NCBI GenBank assembly: GCA_963821025.1
Contig: CAWGCG010000005.1
Span: 1-64,000 of the forward strand
Reading direction: 5' to 3'
DNA: 64,000 bases
From: WHSW01 sp963821025
GTDB lineage: Bacteria; Actinomycetota; Thermoleophilia; Solirubrobacterales; 70-9
Part shown: one piece after another, positions 23,784 to 31,928 of the stretch
Numbering within the stretch: the stretch's first letter is position 1
Layout of the letters: every line of letters begins with the position of its first letter
Made by a program: the position numbers and the translations under genes
The notes under the pieces: generated by a model
Databases searched by the model: none
Seen by the model: only the letters and a program-made list of their open reading frames with translations
What the model was told of the DNA's origin: nothing

Positions 23784-24767
23784 TCACTCTGCAACGCGGA
23801 GCACCGCCGAGCCGTTGAGACGTCCCGCGCGCAGGTCGTCGAGCGCCTGATTGGCGGCCTCGAGCGGATACTCGCCGGCGACGACCCGCACCGGCGCTCG
23901 TCGCACGAGGTCGAGAAACTCCTCCCCATCGCGGCGAGTCAGGTTGGCGACCGAGGAGATCCGGCGCTCGCCCCAGAGGATCTCGTACTCGAACGCCGGG
24001 ATCTCGCTCATGCGGATCCCGGCGCAGACGACCGCCCCTCCCGGCGCGAGGGCGCGCAGCGCCGTCGGCACCAACTCGCCGGCGGGCGCGAAGATGATCG
24101 CCGCGTCAAGCGGCTCGGGCAGCTCGCCCGCGCCACCCGCCCACTCGGCCCCGAGCTCACGGGCGAACTCCTGCTTGGCGACGTCGCCCTCGCGGGTAAC
24201 CGCGAACACCCGCCTGCCCTCGTGGGCCGCAACCTGGCAGACGATGTGGGCCGAGGCGCCGAAGCCGTAGAGGCCGAGGCGCTCCGGCTCGCCGCAGGAG
24301 CGCAGCGCGCGATAGCCGATCAGCCCGGCGCACAGCAACGGCGCCTGCTCGACGTCCTCGCCGGGTGGCAGGTCGAGGCAATAGCGCTCGTCGGCGACCG
24401 CGAGCTCGGCATAGCCGCCGTCGAGCTGATAGCCGGTGAAGCGGGCCCGCTCGCAGAGATTCTCGCGCTCCGACCGGCAGTAGCGACACTCGCGGTCGGT
24501 CCATCCGAGCCACGGGATCCCGACGCGGTCGCCGAGCTCGAACCGCCGGGCGCCGGCGCCCCGCTCGACAACCTCGCCGACGACCTGATGTCCGAGGATC
24601 AACGGCAGCTTCGGCTCGGTCAGCTCGCCATCGAAGATGTGCAGGTCGGTCCGACAGACCCCGCAGACGCGAACCCGAAGCTTGACCTGGCTCGGACCTG
24701 CGTTCGGCTCCGGCACGTCGCCGCAGCGCAGGGCGTCGCCCTGGCGCTGCAGCACCATCGCCCGCAT
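23784..24767 (-). CDS. Zinc-type alcohol dehydrogenase (MDR family)
   Basis: A 327-aa medium-chain dehydrogenase. The catalytic zinc ligands are Cys in VCGVCRTDLH and His in GHQVVGEV. The structural-zinc loop is imperfect: TDRECRYCRSERENLC has three cysteines where four are usual. The Rossmann region is GLYGFGASAHIVCQVA. The start ATG shares one base with the fbiC stop (TGATG), so it is the downstream gene of an fbiC operon. It resembles the AdhA-like single-zinc-loop group. An F420-linked role is not indicated by the fold, which uses NAD(P). Confidence 0.85.
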   Translation of the reverse strand: MRAMVLQRQGDALRCGDVPEPNAGPSQVKLRVRVCGVCRTDLHIFDGELTEPKLPLILGHQVVGEVVERGAGARRFELGDRVGIPWLGWTDRECRYCRSERENLCERARFTGYQLDGGYAELAVADERYCLDLPPGEDVEQAPLLCAGLIGYRALRSCGEPERLGLYGFGASAHIVCQVAAHEGRRVFAVTREGDVAKQEFARELGAEWAGGAGELPEPLDAAIIFAPAGELVPTALRALAPGGAVVCAGIRMSEIPAFEYEILWGERRISSVANLTRRDGEEFLDLVRRAPVRVVAGEYPLEAANQALDDLRAGRLNGSAVLRVAE

Positions 24768-27025
24768 CAATAGGTCTCGACGATCTCGTAGAGCGTCGTG
24801 CGCTGGGCGGGGGTGCGCCCGCCGGCACGGGCGGCCTCGATCAGCTGCTCGGGCTCGAGCCGGACCCCGTGCTGGGAGCCGGCCATGCGCGAGATGTTCT
24901 CCTCCATCAGGGTGCCGCCGAGGTCGTTGACGCCCCAGCGCAGGCTCTCGGTCGCCGCCCCCAGCCCCATCTTCACCCAGCTCGCCTGCAGGTTGGTGAT
25001 CGTCTTCCCGAGCGCCAGCCGGAAGGCGGCGGTGTGCTTGAGGTTCTCGGGGGCCGAGATCTCCTCGATCCCGTGGGTGCGCCCGAGCAGGGTCTGGAAG
25101 GGAATGAACGAGAGCGGCACGAACTCGGTGATCCCCCCGGTGCGCTCCTGGAGCTCGCGGACGACCCGCATGTGGCGGGCGAGTTCCCAGGGCTCTTCGA
25201 TGTGGCCGAACATCACGGTCGAGGTCGAGCGCAGCCCGGCCCGGTGGCAGGCCTCGATGATCTCGACCCAGCGCCCGGCGGGCAGCTTGTTCGGCGAGAT
25301 CCGCGTGCGGACACCGTCGTCGAGCACCTCGGCGGCGGTCCCTGGAGTCGAGCCGAGCCCGCACTCGAGCAGGTAGTCGAAGACCCGCTCCGGGCTCTTT
25401 CCCGAGCGCTCGCACATGTAGTGGACCTCCATCGGCGAGTAGGCGTGCAGGTGCAGCTGCGGTGCCGCTTGCTTGGCGAGCTTGAGCCAGCGTCCATAGT
25501 GCTCGAGCGTGTAGTCGGGGTGGATCCCGCCCTGCATGCAGATCTCGGTGGCGCCGAAGGCGACCGCGTCTGCGATCCGCGCCTGGAAGTCCTCGGCGCT
25601 GACGTGGTAGGCGTCGGGTGAGCGCTTGCCCTGCCCGAAGCCACAGAACGCGCAACCGACGATGCAGATGTTGGTGAAGTTGACGTTTCGGTTGACGACG
25701 AAGGTCGCGGTGTCGCCGTTGAGCTCAGCGCGCAGCCCATCGGCGGCCGCGCGCATCAACTCGATCACCTCCGGCCGGGTCTCAGCGAACAAAGCGGTCA
25801 GCTCGGCCTCGCTCAGCGGCTCGCCGGCGCGCCCGCGCTCGATCGCCGCCGGCGCCAGCTCGGGGTCGATCTGGCGTTCGGTGCGCCGTCCCGAGCCCCG
25901 GCGAGGGATGAAGCTCCAGTACTTGAGCTTGACCAGATCGAGCACCCCCTGGTCGATCCACTCCGGCTCGAGGTACTGGGGGTAGGCGCAAAGCCGCTCG
26001 GTGAGCGCGTAGCCGAGCGGCGCCAGGCGCTTTCGTACCTGGTGGGGGCTGGGGAAGGCGTGCTCGGGCGAGATGTGGTCGCCGTTTGCCGACAGCCCGC
26101 CAAGGTCGGTCGCGCCGGCCTCGACCAGGTCGACCCACCAGTCGCTCAGGTTCGGCGGGATCTGGATGCCGACGTCGGGCATCAGCTCGCGGCAGGCGCC
26201 AACCAGGCGTTTCATTTCGTTCAGGTCGATCTCCGAGGCCCAGGAGGGGAGCGGCTCCTGAGTAGGCAGTTCGCAGTCGGTAGTAGGCAGACTTTCGTCC
26301 GGGCCGTTTCTGCCCACTGCCTGCTGCCTACTGCCTACTTCGTCATCCCAGCGCTGCTTCGAAGCCGCGTCGGCGATCTGGGCGACCTCCCGCCCGTAGT
26401 AGCGCGGGTGCGGGACGAAGTTCTGCAGGATCACCTCCTGGAGGTGGCCGTGGCGCTCGTGGGAGGCCGCGAGCATCTCGAGCGCGGTGACGCGCTCGTC
26501 CTCGGTCTCGCCGATCCCGACCAGGATGCCGCTGGTGAAGGGGATCCGCAGCTCGCCGGCCGCCTCGATCGTCTCCATGCGCACCGCGGGGTGCTTGGTG
26601 GGCGAGCCCTGGTGCACGACGAGGTCGGGGTTGACCGACTCCAGCATCAGTCCCTGCGAGGCGGTCACCTCGCGCAGGCGGGCGAGGTCGTCGCGCGAGA
26701 GCACCCCGAGGTTGGTGTGCGGGAGCAGGCCGCGCTCGATCGCGCGCTCACACGCCCAGACCACGTAGGAGACGAAGTCGCGGTGGCCGTAGTCGGCGAG
26801 CCGCCTGGCGACCTCCGGGTTGACCTCGGGCGCCTCGCCGGTGAGCACCAGCAGCTCCTTGGCGTTTCTCCGCACCGCCTGCTCGAGCCTTTGCTCGACC
26901 TCGTCGGGCGCGTACAGATGCGCCCGATGGGTGGCGAAGGCGCAGTACTTGCAATAGCAGCGGCAGGTGCGCGAGAGCGAGAGCGTGTAGTTGCGGCTGA
27001 AGGTGACGCGACGCACTACGGACAC
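24767..27025 (-). CDS. fbiC: FO synthase, fused CofH/CofG radical SAM enzyme
   Basis: A 752-aa bifunctional radical SAM protein that makes the deazaflavin Fo from tyrosine and the flavin precursor. The N-terminal half has the cluster motif TCRCYCKYCAF (CxxxCxxC) and is CofG-like. The C-terminal half has CIVGCAFCGFGQGKR and is CofH-like. Unusually, about 28 residues at roughly 230-260 (EVGSRQQAVGRNG, then SLPTTDCELPTQ) are encoded by a palindromic repeat element inserted in frame, in a loop region after the first barrel core. The start is GTG at 27025. The rest matches the family well, so the enzyme is expected to work. Confidence 0.94.
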   Translation of the reverse strand: MSVVRRVTFSRNYTLSLSRTCRCYCKYCAFATHRAHLYAPDEVEQRLEQAVRRNAKELLVLTGEAPEVNPEVARRLADYGHRDFVSYVVWACERAIERGLLPHTNLGVLSRDDLARLREVTASQGLMLESVNPDLVVHQGSPTKHPAVRMETIEAAGELRIPFTSGILVGIGETEDERVTALEMLAASHERHGHLQEVILQNFVPHPRYYGREVAQIADAASKQRWDDEVGSRQQAVGRNGPDESLPTTDCELPTQEPLPSWASEIDLNEMKRLVGACRELMPDVGIQIPPNLSDWWVDLVEAGATDLGGLSANGDHISPEHAFPSPHQVRKRLAPLGYALTERLCAYPQYLEPEWIDQGVLDLVKLKYWSFIPRRGSGRRTERQIDPELAPAAIERGRAGEPLSEAELTALFAETRPEVIELMRAAADGLRAELNGDTATFVVNRNVNFTNICIVGCAFCGFGQGKRSPDAYHVSAEDFQARIADAVAFGATEICMQGGIHPDYTLEHYGRWLKLAKQAAPQLHLHAYSPMEVHYMCERSGKSPERVFDYLLECGLGSTPGTAAEVLDDGVRTRISPNKLPAGRWVEIIEACHRAGLRSTSTVMFGHIEEPWELARHMRVVRELQERTGGITEFVPLSFIPFQTLLGRTHGIEEISAPENLKHTAAFRLALGKTITNLQASWVKMGLGAATESLRWGVNDLGGTLMEENISRMAGSQHGVRLEPEQLIEAARAGGRTPAQRTTLYEIVETY
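26261..26339. repeat. Palindromic repeat element inside fbiC
   Basis: The arms AGTAGGCAGT (26261-26270) and ACTGCCTACT (26330-26339) are perfect inverted repeats. Imperfect pairing continues inward through further TAGGCAG/CTGCCTA copies to a loop of about 16 bases. The element is translated without a stop as part of FbiC. A related element lies at 45942-46011. The repeated GGCAGT(A/G) words are of the kind seen dispersed in many bacterial genomes. Confidence 0.85.
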
Positions 27026-27049
27026 GCTAGCGCTCGTCGCGCAGCGCGC

Positions 27050-27835
27050 CTACTTCTTGCGCTCGCGAACCTCGGCGTCCTTGATCGCCTGGCCGACCCC
27101 GCGGGCGTCGGAGGTCGGCGGCTCCGCGCCTTCCGCGTACTGCGGGCCGGCGATGATGAAGCGGTAGACGCCGAAGGCGACCAGAGCTCCGATGATCGGC
27201 GCGAGCACGTAGACGAGCAGGTCGCTGCCGTCGATGTTGTCGGAGATCAGCGCCGGCCCGAACCAGCGCGCCGGGTTCAGGGAGGCGCCGGTCAGCGGAC
27301 CGAAGATCATCACCGCGAAGCCGAGCGTGGTGCCGATCGCATACGGCGCCCACTCCTGTCGAGCGCGCGGGTTCATCGCCACCGCGAGCACCGCGAGCAC
27401 CAGCAGGAACGTGCCCAGGGCCTCGACCACCCCGCCGGCGAAGTTGCCGCCGAGAAGATCGGAGACCTCTGCGTTGCCGTAGCCGCTCGCGCGGCCCTCG
27501 TCGAGCAGCAGGCCCTTGACCAGCAGAGCGCCGAGCACCGCGCCCGAGAGCTGGGCGAGGATGTAGACGATCGCGTCGACCGGGTCGATCCGCCGCATCG
27601 CCCAGGCGGCGGTGGTCACGGCCGGATTGAAGTGGCCGCCGCTGACCTGGCCGAAGGCGATGATCAGCAAGAACAGCGCGAAGGCGTGCGCGAGGCCGAC
27701 CACCGCGAAGTCCGATCCGATCTGCGAGCTCGGGCTGGTGGAGACGTAAAGCGAGACGACGGTGCCGATCACCAAGACCAAAAAGAAGGTCCCGATCAGC
27801 TCCGAGATATAGGCGGCCAGCCCGCGATCCTGCAC
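27050..27835 (-). CDS. Aquaporin (MIP family)
   Basis: A 261-aa channel with six predicted helices and two NPA motifs: SGGHFNPAVT and TGASLNPARW, the second followed by the filter arginine. The long loop before the second half (DEGRASGYGNAEVSDLLGGN) and the residues around the first NPA are typical of AqpZ/plant-TIP-like water channels. An uncharged-solute channel is equally possible. The C-terminus is a charged cytoplasmic tail. It lies 24 bp downstream of fbiC's start on the same strand, in a separate unit. It is distinct from the ars-linked MIP at 1989. Confidence 0.88.
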   Translation of the reverse strand: MQDRGLAAYISELIGTFFLVLVIGTVVSLYVSTSPSSQIGSDFAVVGLAHAFALFLLIIAFGQVSGGHFNPAVTTAAWAMRRIDPVDAIVYILAQLSGAVLGALLVKGLLLDEGRASGYGNAEVSDLLGGNFAGGVVEALGTFLLVLAVLAVAMNPRARQEWAPYAIGTTLGFAVMIFGPLTGASLNPARWFGPALISDNIDGSDLLVYVLAPIIGALVAFGVYRFIIAGPQYAEGAEPPTSDARGVGQAIKDAEVRERKK

Positions 27836-27916
27836 TTCGCAAATCCTCCTAGGTCGGGTGCGCGCGGCAGTGTATCGGTGCCGGCAACCGGTCGTTCGCC
27901 AGCACTGGGCGGTGCA

Positions 27917-28453
27917 TCAGCTGCGCCGCGGCGCGTCGTGCTCCATCTGCAGCCGGCGACCGTCGGCGATCACCTCGAGCGCCTCCTCGCGCGAGCGCCA
28001 GCCGTCGACGCGGACGTCCTTGCCCTCGAGTTGCTTGTAGACGGAGAAAAAGTGGGTGATCTCGCGCTGCATCGCCTCGGGGATGTCGGCGAGCGTGCGG
28101 GCGGTGTTCCAGCCCGGATCCTGAGTCGGAACGCAGACGATCTTGTCGTCCTCCCCCTTTTCGTCCTGCATCACGAAGAGCGCGATCGGCTTCACCGGGA
28201 TCACGCAACCGGGGAAGGTCGGCTCCGAGACGCAGACCATGGCGTCGAGCGGGTCGCCGTCGCGACCGCGATGGCCCATCAGGAAGCCGTAGTCGGTCGG
28301 ATAGACCATCGAGGAGGAGAGGAAGCGGTCGAGGACCAGGCTGCCGATCCCCTCGTCGTACTCGTACTTGTTGCGGCTTCCCTTCGGGATCTCGATGAAC
28401 GCGAGCAGCTCGTGGGTGATCGGGTGCTCTTCGGTGAGCGGCGGCTCGAACAT
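27917..28453 (-). CDS. ppa: Inorganic pyrophosphatase (family I)
   Basis: A 178-aa soluble pyrophosphatase. Active-site segments are present: IEIPKGSRNKYEYDE (Lys, Glu), VYPTDYGF, and the metal-binding signature DGDPLDAMV; IPVKPIALFVMQDEKGEDDKIV follows. Length and order match bacterial family I enzymes. The ATG at 28453 is followed by the usual acidic N-terminus. It removes pyrophosphate made, among others, by the CoA ligase and nucleotidyl transfer steps. Confidence 0.95.
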   Translation of the reverse strand: MFEPPLTEEHPITHELLAFIEIPKGSRNKYEYDEGIGSLVLDRFLSSSMVYPTDYGFLMGHRGRDGDPLDAMVCVSEPTFPGCVIPVKPIALFVMQDEKGEDDKIVCVPTQDPGWNTARTLADIPEAMQREITHFFSVYKQLEGKDVRVDGWRSREEALEVIADGRRLQMEHDAPRRS

Positions 28454-28501
28454 CGGCCGCGCAAGGCTATCGCCGCGGGTGCGGGCTAACCTCGCTGACC
28501 G

Positions 28502-29470
28502 ATGCGATGGGTCGCCGCGCCGCTGGCGGCCGCCGTCGCCGTGGTCGCCCTCGCGGCCTGCGGTGAGGGCGGTGCTGAACCGGGCGCCTCCGACGAGGCG
28601 ACGCTGGTGCTCGACTTCTCCCCGAACGCCGTCCACTCGGGGCTCTACCTGGCGCTGGCCGAGGGTGAGTTCGAACGTCGCGGGATCGAGCTCGAGATTC
28701 GCCAACCCGCAGCCTCCACCGACGCGCCGAAGCTGCTCGAGAGCGGCCGCGCCGATTTCGCGATCCTCGATATCCACGATCTCGCACTCGCCCGCGAGCG
28801 CGGCCTCGATCTGGTCGGCCTCGGGGCGATCGCCCGGCGGCCGCTGGCGAGCGTGATCGCGGCCGACCGCGAGGCGGTGCGCTCGCCCGCCGATCTGGAG
28901 GGCGCTGAGGTCGGCGTCACGGGGCTGCCCTCCGACGAGGCCGTGCTCGACACGGTGCTGCGGTCCGCAGGACTCAGTTCCGACTCGGTCGGCCGGGTGA
29001 CGATCGGCTTCGACACGGTCGCGGTGCTGGCGGCCGGGCGGCTCGACGCGGCGACCGCGTTTTGGAACGCCGAGGGCGTCGCCCTGCGCCGGCTCGGGGT
29101 GCCGACCCGGGAGTTCCGGGTCGACGAGTTCGGCGCCCCGCCCTACCCCGAGTTGGTCCTCGCGACCAGCGGCGACACGCTCGACCGGCGACCCGAGCTG
29201 GTCACCGACGTGCTCGCGGCCGCCGACAGCGGTTATGCGGCCGTCCTCGCCGAGCCCGATGCCGGTGTCGCGGCACTGCTGGACGCCGTCCCCGAGCTGA
29301 GCGAGCCAGAGCAGAGCGCGCAGCTCGAGTCGTTGATCGACGGCGGCGCCCTGGGGCCCGACACCGAGCTCGATCGCGAAGCGCTTGCGCGCTGGGCGCG
29401 CTGGGCGCGGGCGCGAGGGATCGTGACCGAGCCGATCGATCTCAACGCGGCCTTTCCGCAGACTCGCTGA
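28502..29470 (+). CDS. THI5/NMT1-type solute-binding lipoprotein
   Basis: A 322-aa exported binding protein. The lipobox is VVALAAC (lipid Cys at about 20), after a short hydrophobic signal. The mature part has the NMT1/THI5 pattern: LDFSPNAVHSGLYLALAEGEFERRGIE, then GRADFAILDIHDLALARERG and VGVTGLPSDEAVLDTVLR. Such proteins bring pyrimidine thiamine precursors, riboflavin or alkanesulfonates to an ABC transporter. No permease or ATPase gene is adjacent, so the partner must be elsewhere. Substrate undetermined. Confidence 0.82.
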   Translation: MRWVAAPLAAAVAVVALAACGEGGAEPGASDEATLVLDFSPNAVHSGLYLALAEGEFERRGIELEIRQPAASTDAPKLLESGRADFAILDIHDLALARERGLDLVGLGAIARRPLASVIAADREAVRSPADLEGAEVGVTGLPSDEAVLDTVLRSAGLSSDSVGRVTIGFDTVAVLAAGRLDAATAFWNAEGVALRRLGVPTREFRVDEFGAPPYPELVLATSGDTLDRRPELVTDVLAAADSGYAAVLAEPDAGVAALLDAVPELSEPEQSAQLESLIDGGALGPDTELDREALARWARWARARGIVTEPIDLNAAFPQTR

Positions 29471-29510
29471 CACCCCTCAAGGGCTGGCCCGGCCCGGCCG
29501 ATGGGGTCTG

Positions 29511-31535
29511 GTGAGGGAGATCAGCGTGCGTGTGAAAACCGAACGAGAGCAGGGGATGAATGTCGCGGCGCGGTCCCAGGCGCTGCTCGTGGCCGCGGGC
29601 GCCTGCGGGCTGCTCTGGGTCGTCGCGCTGGTGATCGCCGCGGGCGCCGGCGACCGGGTCGAGCTGGTCTGGCTCGGTGCCGCCGGGCTGGCGGCGAGCT
29701 TTGTCTTGCTCTGGCTGGTCCGCAGCCAGGGCTCGCGCATCGGCGATCTGGCCGGCGACCCGCTCACCGGACTGATCAACCACCGCGGCTTTCACCAGGT
29801 TCTCGATCGCGAGCTCGCCGCGGCCCGCGAACGCGGCGTGCCGGTGGCCCTGGTGCTGTTCGATCTCGACAACTTCAGGGCGGTCAACGATGCCCACGGG
29901 CACCCGCTCGGCGATCGGGTCCTGCGCGCGGTCGGGTCGGAGCTGCGAGCCGCCGTCCGGGCCACCGACACGCCGGCCCGAGTCGGCGGCGAGGAGTTCG
30001 CGCTGATCCTTCCCGGCGCCGGTTCCAGCGGGGCGTTCGCGATCGCCGAACGGGCTCGTGCGACGATCGCAGGGATCTCCTTCGACGCGGCCGAGATCAG
30101 CTGCTCGGCGGGGATCGCCGCGTTTCCCAACGACGCCGAGGACGGCCCGGGCCTCTACCAGCTCGCCAACAGCGCCCTCTATTGGGCCAAGCGCGACGGC
30201 AAGGGGCGCACCCGTCGGTTCGATCCCGAGCACTCGACCGCGATCTGGACGGATCGCCAGCGTGACGAGATCGTCGAGCTGCTCGAGCTCGATGACCCGA
30301 TCACCTGCGTGTTCCAGCCGATGGTCAGCCTCGCCACCGGTCGCGTCGTCGGCTATGAGGCCCTGGCCCGCTTTCCGGTGGACAGCCTGCGCACCCCCGA
30401 CGTCTGGTTCGCTCAGGCGCACGGCTGCGGGCTCGGCGCCGAGCTCGAGGCGGCGGCGATCGAGGCGGCGATGCACCCGCTCGGGAGGCCGCTCGATGCG
30501 ATGCTCTCGATCAACGTCAGCCCTTCGGCGCTCTCGTCGCCGGTGGTCCAGCGCCGCCTGCGGGGCAATCTGGAAGGGCTGGTGATCGAGGTCACCGAGC
30601 ACGAGTTCGTCCCCGACGATGACGCCCTGTCGGCCTGCGTCGCCGACCTGCGCGAGCGCGGCGCCCGGATTGCCATCGACGATGCGGGCGCAGGGCACGC
30701 GGGGCTCAAGCAGCTGATGAGAGTTCGCCCCGACATCGTCAAGCTCGACCGCGCGCTCGTCTCCGAGATCCACACCGACCCCGCCCGGATGGCGTTGGTC
30801 GAGTCGTTCGTGCGCTTCGCTCGAGACGTCGGCGCGACCGTCTGCGCCGAGGGGATCGAGAGCCTCCAGGAGCTGGAGGTGATCGCCGACCTCGACGTGC
30901 AGTGGGGCCAGGGCTGGGTATTGGCGCGCCCCTCCGCGCCCTGGACCGAGGTCTCGGCCGAAGCCGCCGAGCTCTGTCGCGCCGCGCTCGCCGAGACCTT
31001 CCGCTCGCCCCCGGCCGAGCGCCACCCGCTCGGCTCCAGCGATCGCCGACTGGTGCACGTGAGCGCCCGGCTTGCGAGCGCGCGCAACGGCCGCGACCTG
31101 GAGAACGCGCTGGCGATGATCGCCGCCGAGCTCGGCGCCTCCGAGGTGGTGCTGTCGGCGTTGCACGCCGACGAGGGCGTGCTCGAGACCCTGGCCGAGA
31201 ACGGCGAGAGCACGACCGAGCAGGTGCTGTTCGCACTCGACGACTACCCGCTCAGCGCGCGCTCGCTGCGCGAGCAAGAGGCGGTCCAGATCATCGTCGG
31301 TGATCCCGACGCGGACCCGAGCGAGGTCGAGCTGCTGCTCAGCTACGGCAAGCGATCGCTGTTGATGGTCCCTGTGGTCAGCCGCGGCGAGAGCCTCGGG
31401 ATCATCGAGGCCTATCGCAACGACGAGCGTCCCTGGACGCGGGCGGAGACCAACCGCGCCCGGGTGATCGCCAACCAGTTCGCCTCGGTGATCCCGGCGC
31501 TGTCGCCGGCGCCGCACCGCGAGGCATCGTTCTGA
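29511..31535 (+). CDS. Membrane GGDEF-EAL protein with C-terminal GAF-like domain
   Basis: A 674-aa cyclic-di-GMP protein. Two N-terminal helices (about residues 21-42 and 52-70) are followed by a GGDEF domain (about 85-235) with active GGEEF. An inhibitory I-site RATD lies exactly five residues before it. The EAL domain (about 250-490) keeps YEALARF, a metal Glu in EVTEHEF, IAIDDAGAGHAG and VKLDR. The usual DDFGTGY is altered to DDAGAGH. The C-terminal 530-665 looks like a GAF sensor. Both synthesis and hydrolysis look possible. The GTG at 29511 is used; an ATG at 29556 would still keep both helices. Confidence 0.9.
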   Translation: MREISVRVKTEREQGMNVAARSQALLVAAGACGLLWVVALVIAAGAGDRVELVWLGAAGLAASFVLLWLVRSQGSRIGDLAGDPLTGLINHRGFHQVLDRELAAARERGVPVALVLFDLDNFRAVNDAHGHPLGDRVLRAVGSELRAAVRATDTPARVGGEEFALILPGAGSSGAFAIAERARATIAGISFDAAEISCSAGIAAFPNDAEDGPGLYQLANSALYWAKRDGKGRTRRFDPEHSTAIWTDRQRDEIVELLELDDPITCVFQPMVSLATGRVVGYEALARFPVDSLRTPDVWFAQAHGCGLGAELEAAAIEAAMHPLGRPLDAMLSINVSPSALSSPVVQRRLRGNLEGLVIEVTEHEFVPDDDALSACVADLRERGARIAIDDAGAGHAGLKQLMRVRPDIVKLDRALVSEIHTDPARMALVESFVRFARDVGATVCAEGIESLQELEVIADLDVQWGQGWVLARPSAPWTEVSAEAAELCRAALAETFRSPPAERHPLGSSDRRLVHVSARLASARNGRDLENALAMIAAELGASEVVLSALHADEGVLETLAENGESTTEQVLFALDDYPLSARSLREQEAVQIIVGDPDADPSEVELLLSYGKRSLLMVPVVSRGESLGIIEAYRNDERPWTRAETNRARVIANQFASVIPALSPAPHREASF

Positions 31536-31548
31536 GCGTCGCCGGACG

Positions 31549-31911
31549 CTAGAGCGAGCGCCGCGCCCTGAACTCGCGCCGGACCGAATCCGGCCGGCCC
31601 CACATCTGCACGACCTCGGCACGGCCCTCGTGGACGTCGCGGACGATCAGCTCGCCGGCGATCCTCTGCTCGTCGAGCAGCGCCAGCGTCCCCTTGACCG
31701 TCGGCGCCGCGGCGGCGTGACCGAAACTGTGAGCGACGTTGATCCGGAAGTGCCACTCGGCCTGCGAGTAAGGCTGGGCGTTGATCTGGGTCATCAAAAC
31801 GGCTGCGTCGATGTAGCGATCCTCGTCCGCGAGCCGCAGGTCGCAGACGATGTCGGTCCAGTCACTCGGCAGCGAGTCGAGGACCTGCTGGAAGTCATCG
31901 GCCAAGGCCAC
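31549..31911 (-). CDS. Hypothetical protein, 120 aa
   Basis: A soluble, mixed alpha/beta protein. The N-terminal helix LADDFQQVLDSLPSDWTDIVCDLRL leads to strands containing WHFRINVAHSFGHAAAAPTV and GTLALLDEQRIAGELIVRDVHEGRAEVVQMWG, then a basic tail. No family is recognised. It follows the Nramp gene by 17 bp on the same strand, so it is probably the last gene of the metal operon, though no metal-binding motif stands out. Confidence 0.6.
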   Translation of the reverse strand: MALADDFQQVLDSLPSDWTDIVCDLRLADEDRYIDAAVLMTQINAQPYSQAEWHFRINVAHSFGHAAAAPTVKGTLALLDEQRIAGELIVRDVHEGRAEVVQMWGRPDSVRREFRARRSL

Positions 31912-31928
31912 GGCGCGAAGCCTAACCG

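Noticed and set aside
26042..28489. Open frame of 815 codons on the plus strand
   Set aside because: It is antisense to fbiC, the aquaporin and ppa, all with clear motifs. Such long shadow frames are expected at this GC content, and its composition is Arg/Gly/Asp-rich without domain signals.
29442..31622. Open frame of 726 codons on the minus strand
   Set aside because: It is opposite the GGDEF-EAL gene and has no recognisable motif or RBS.
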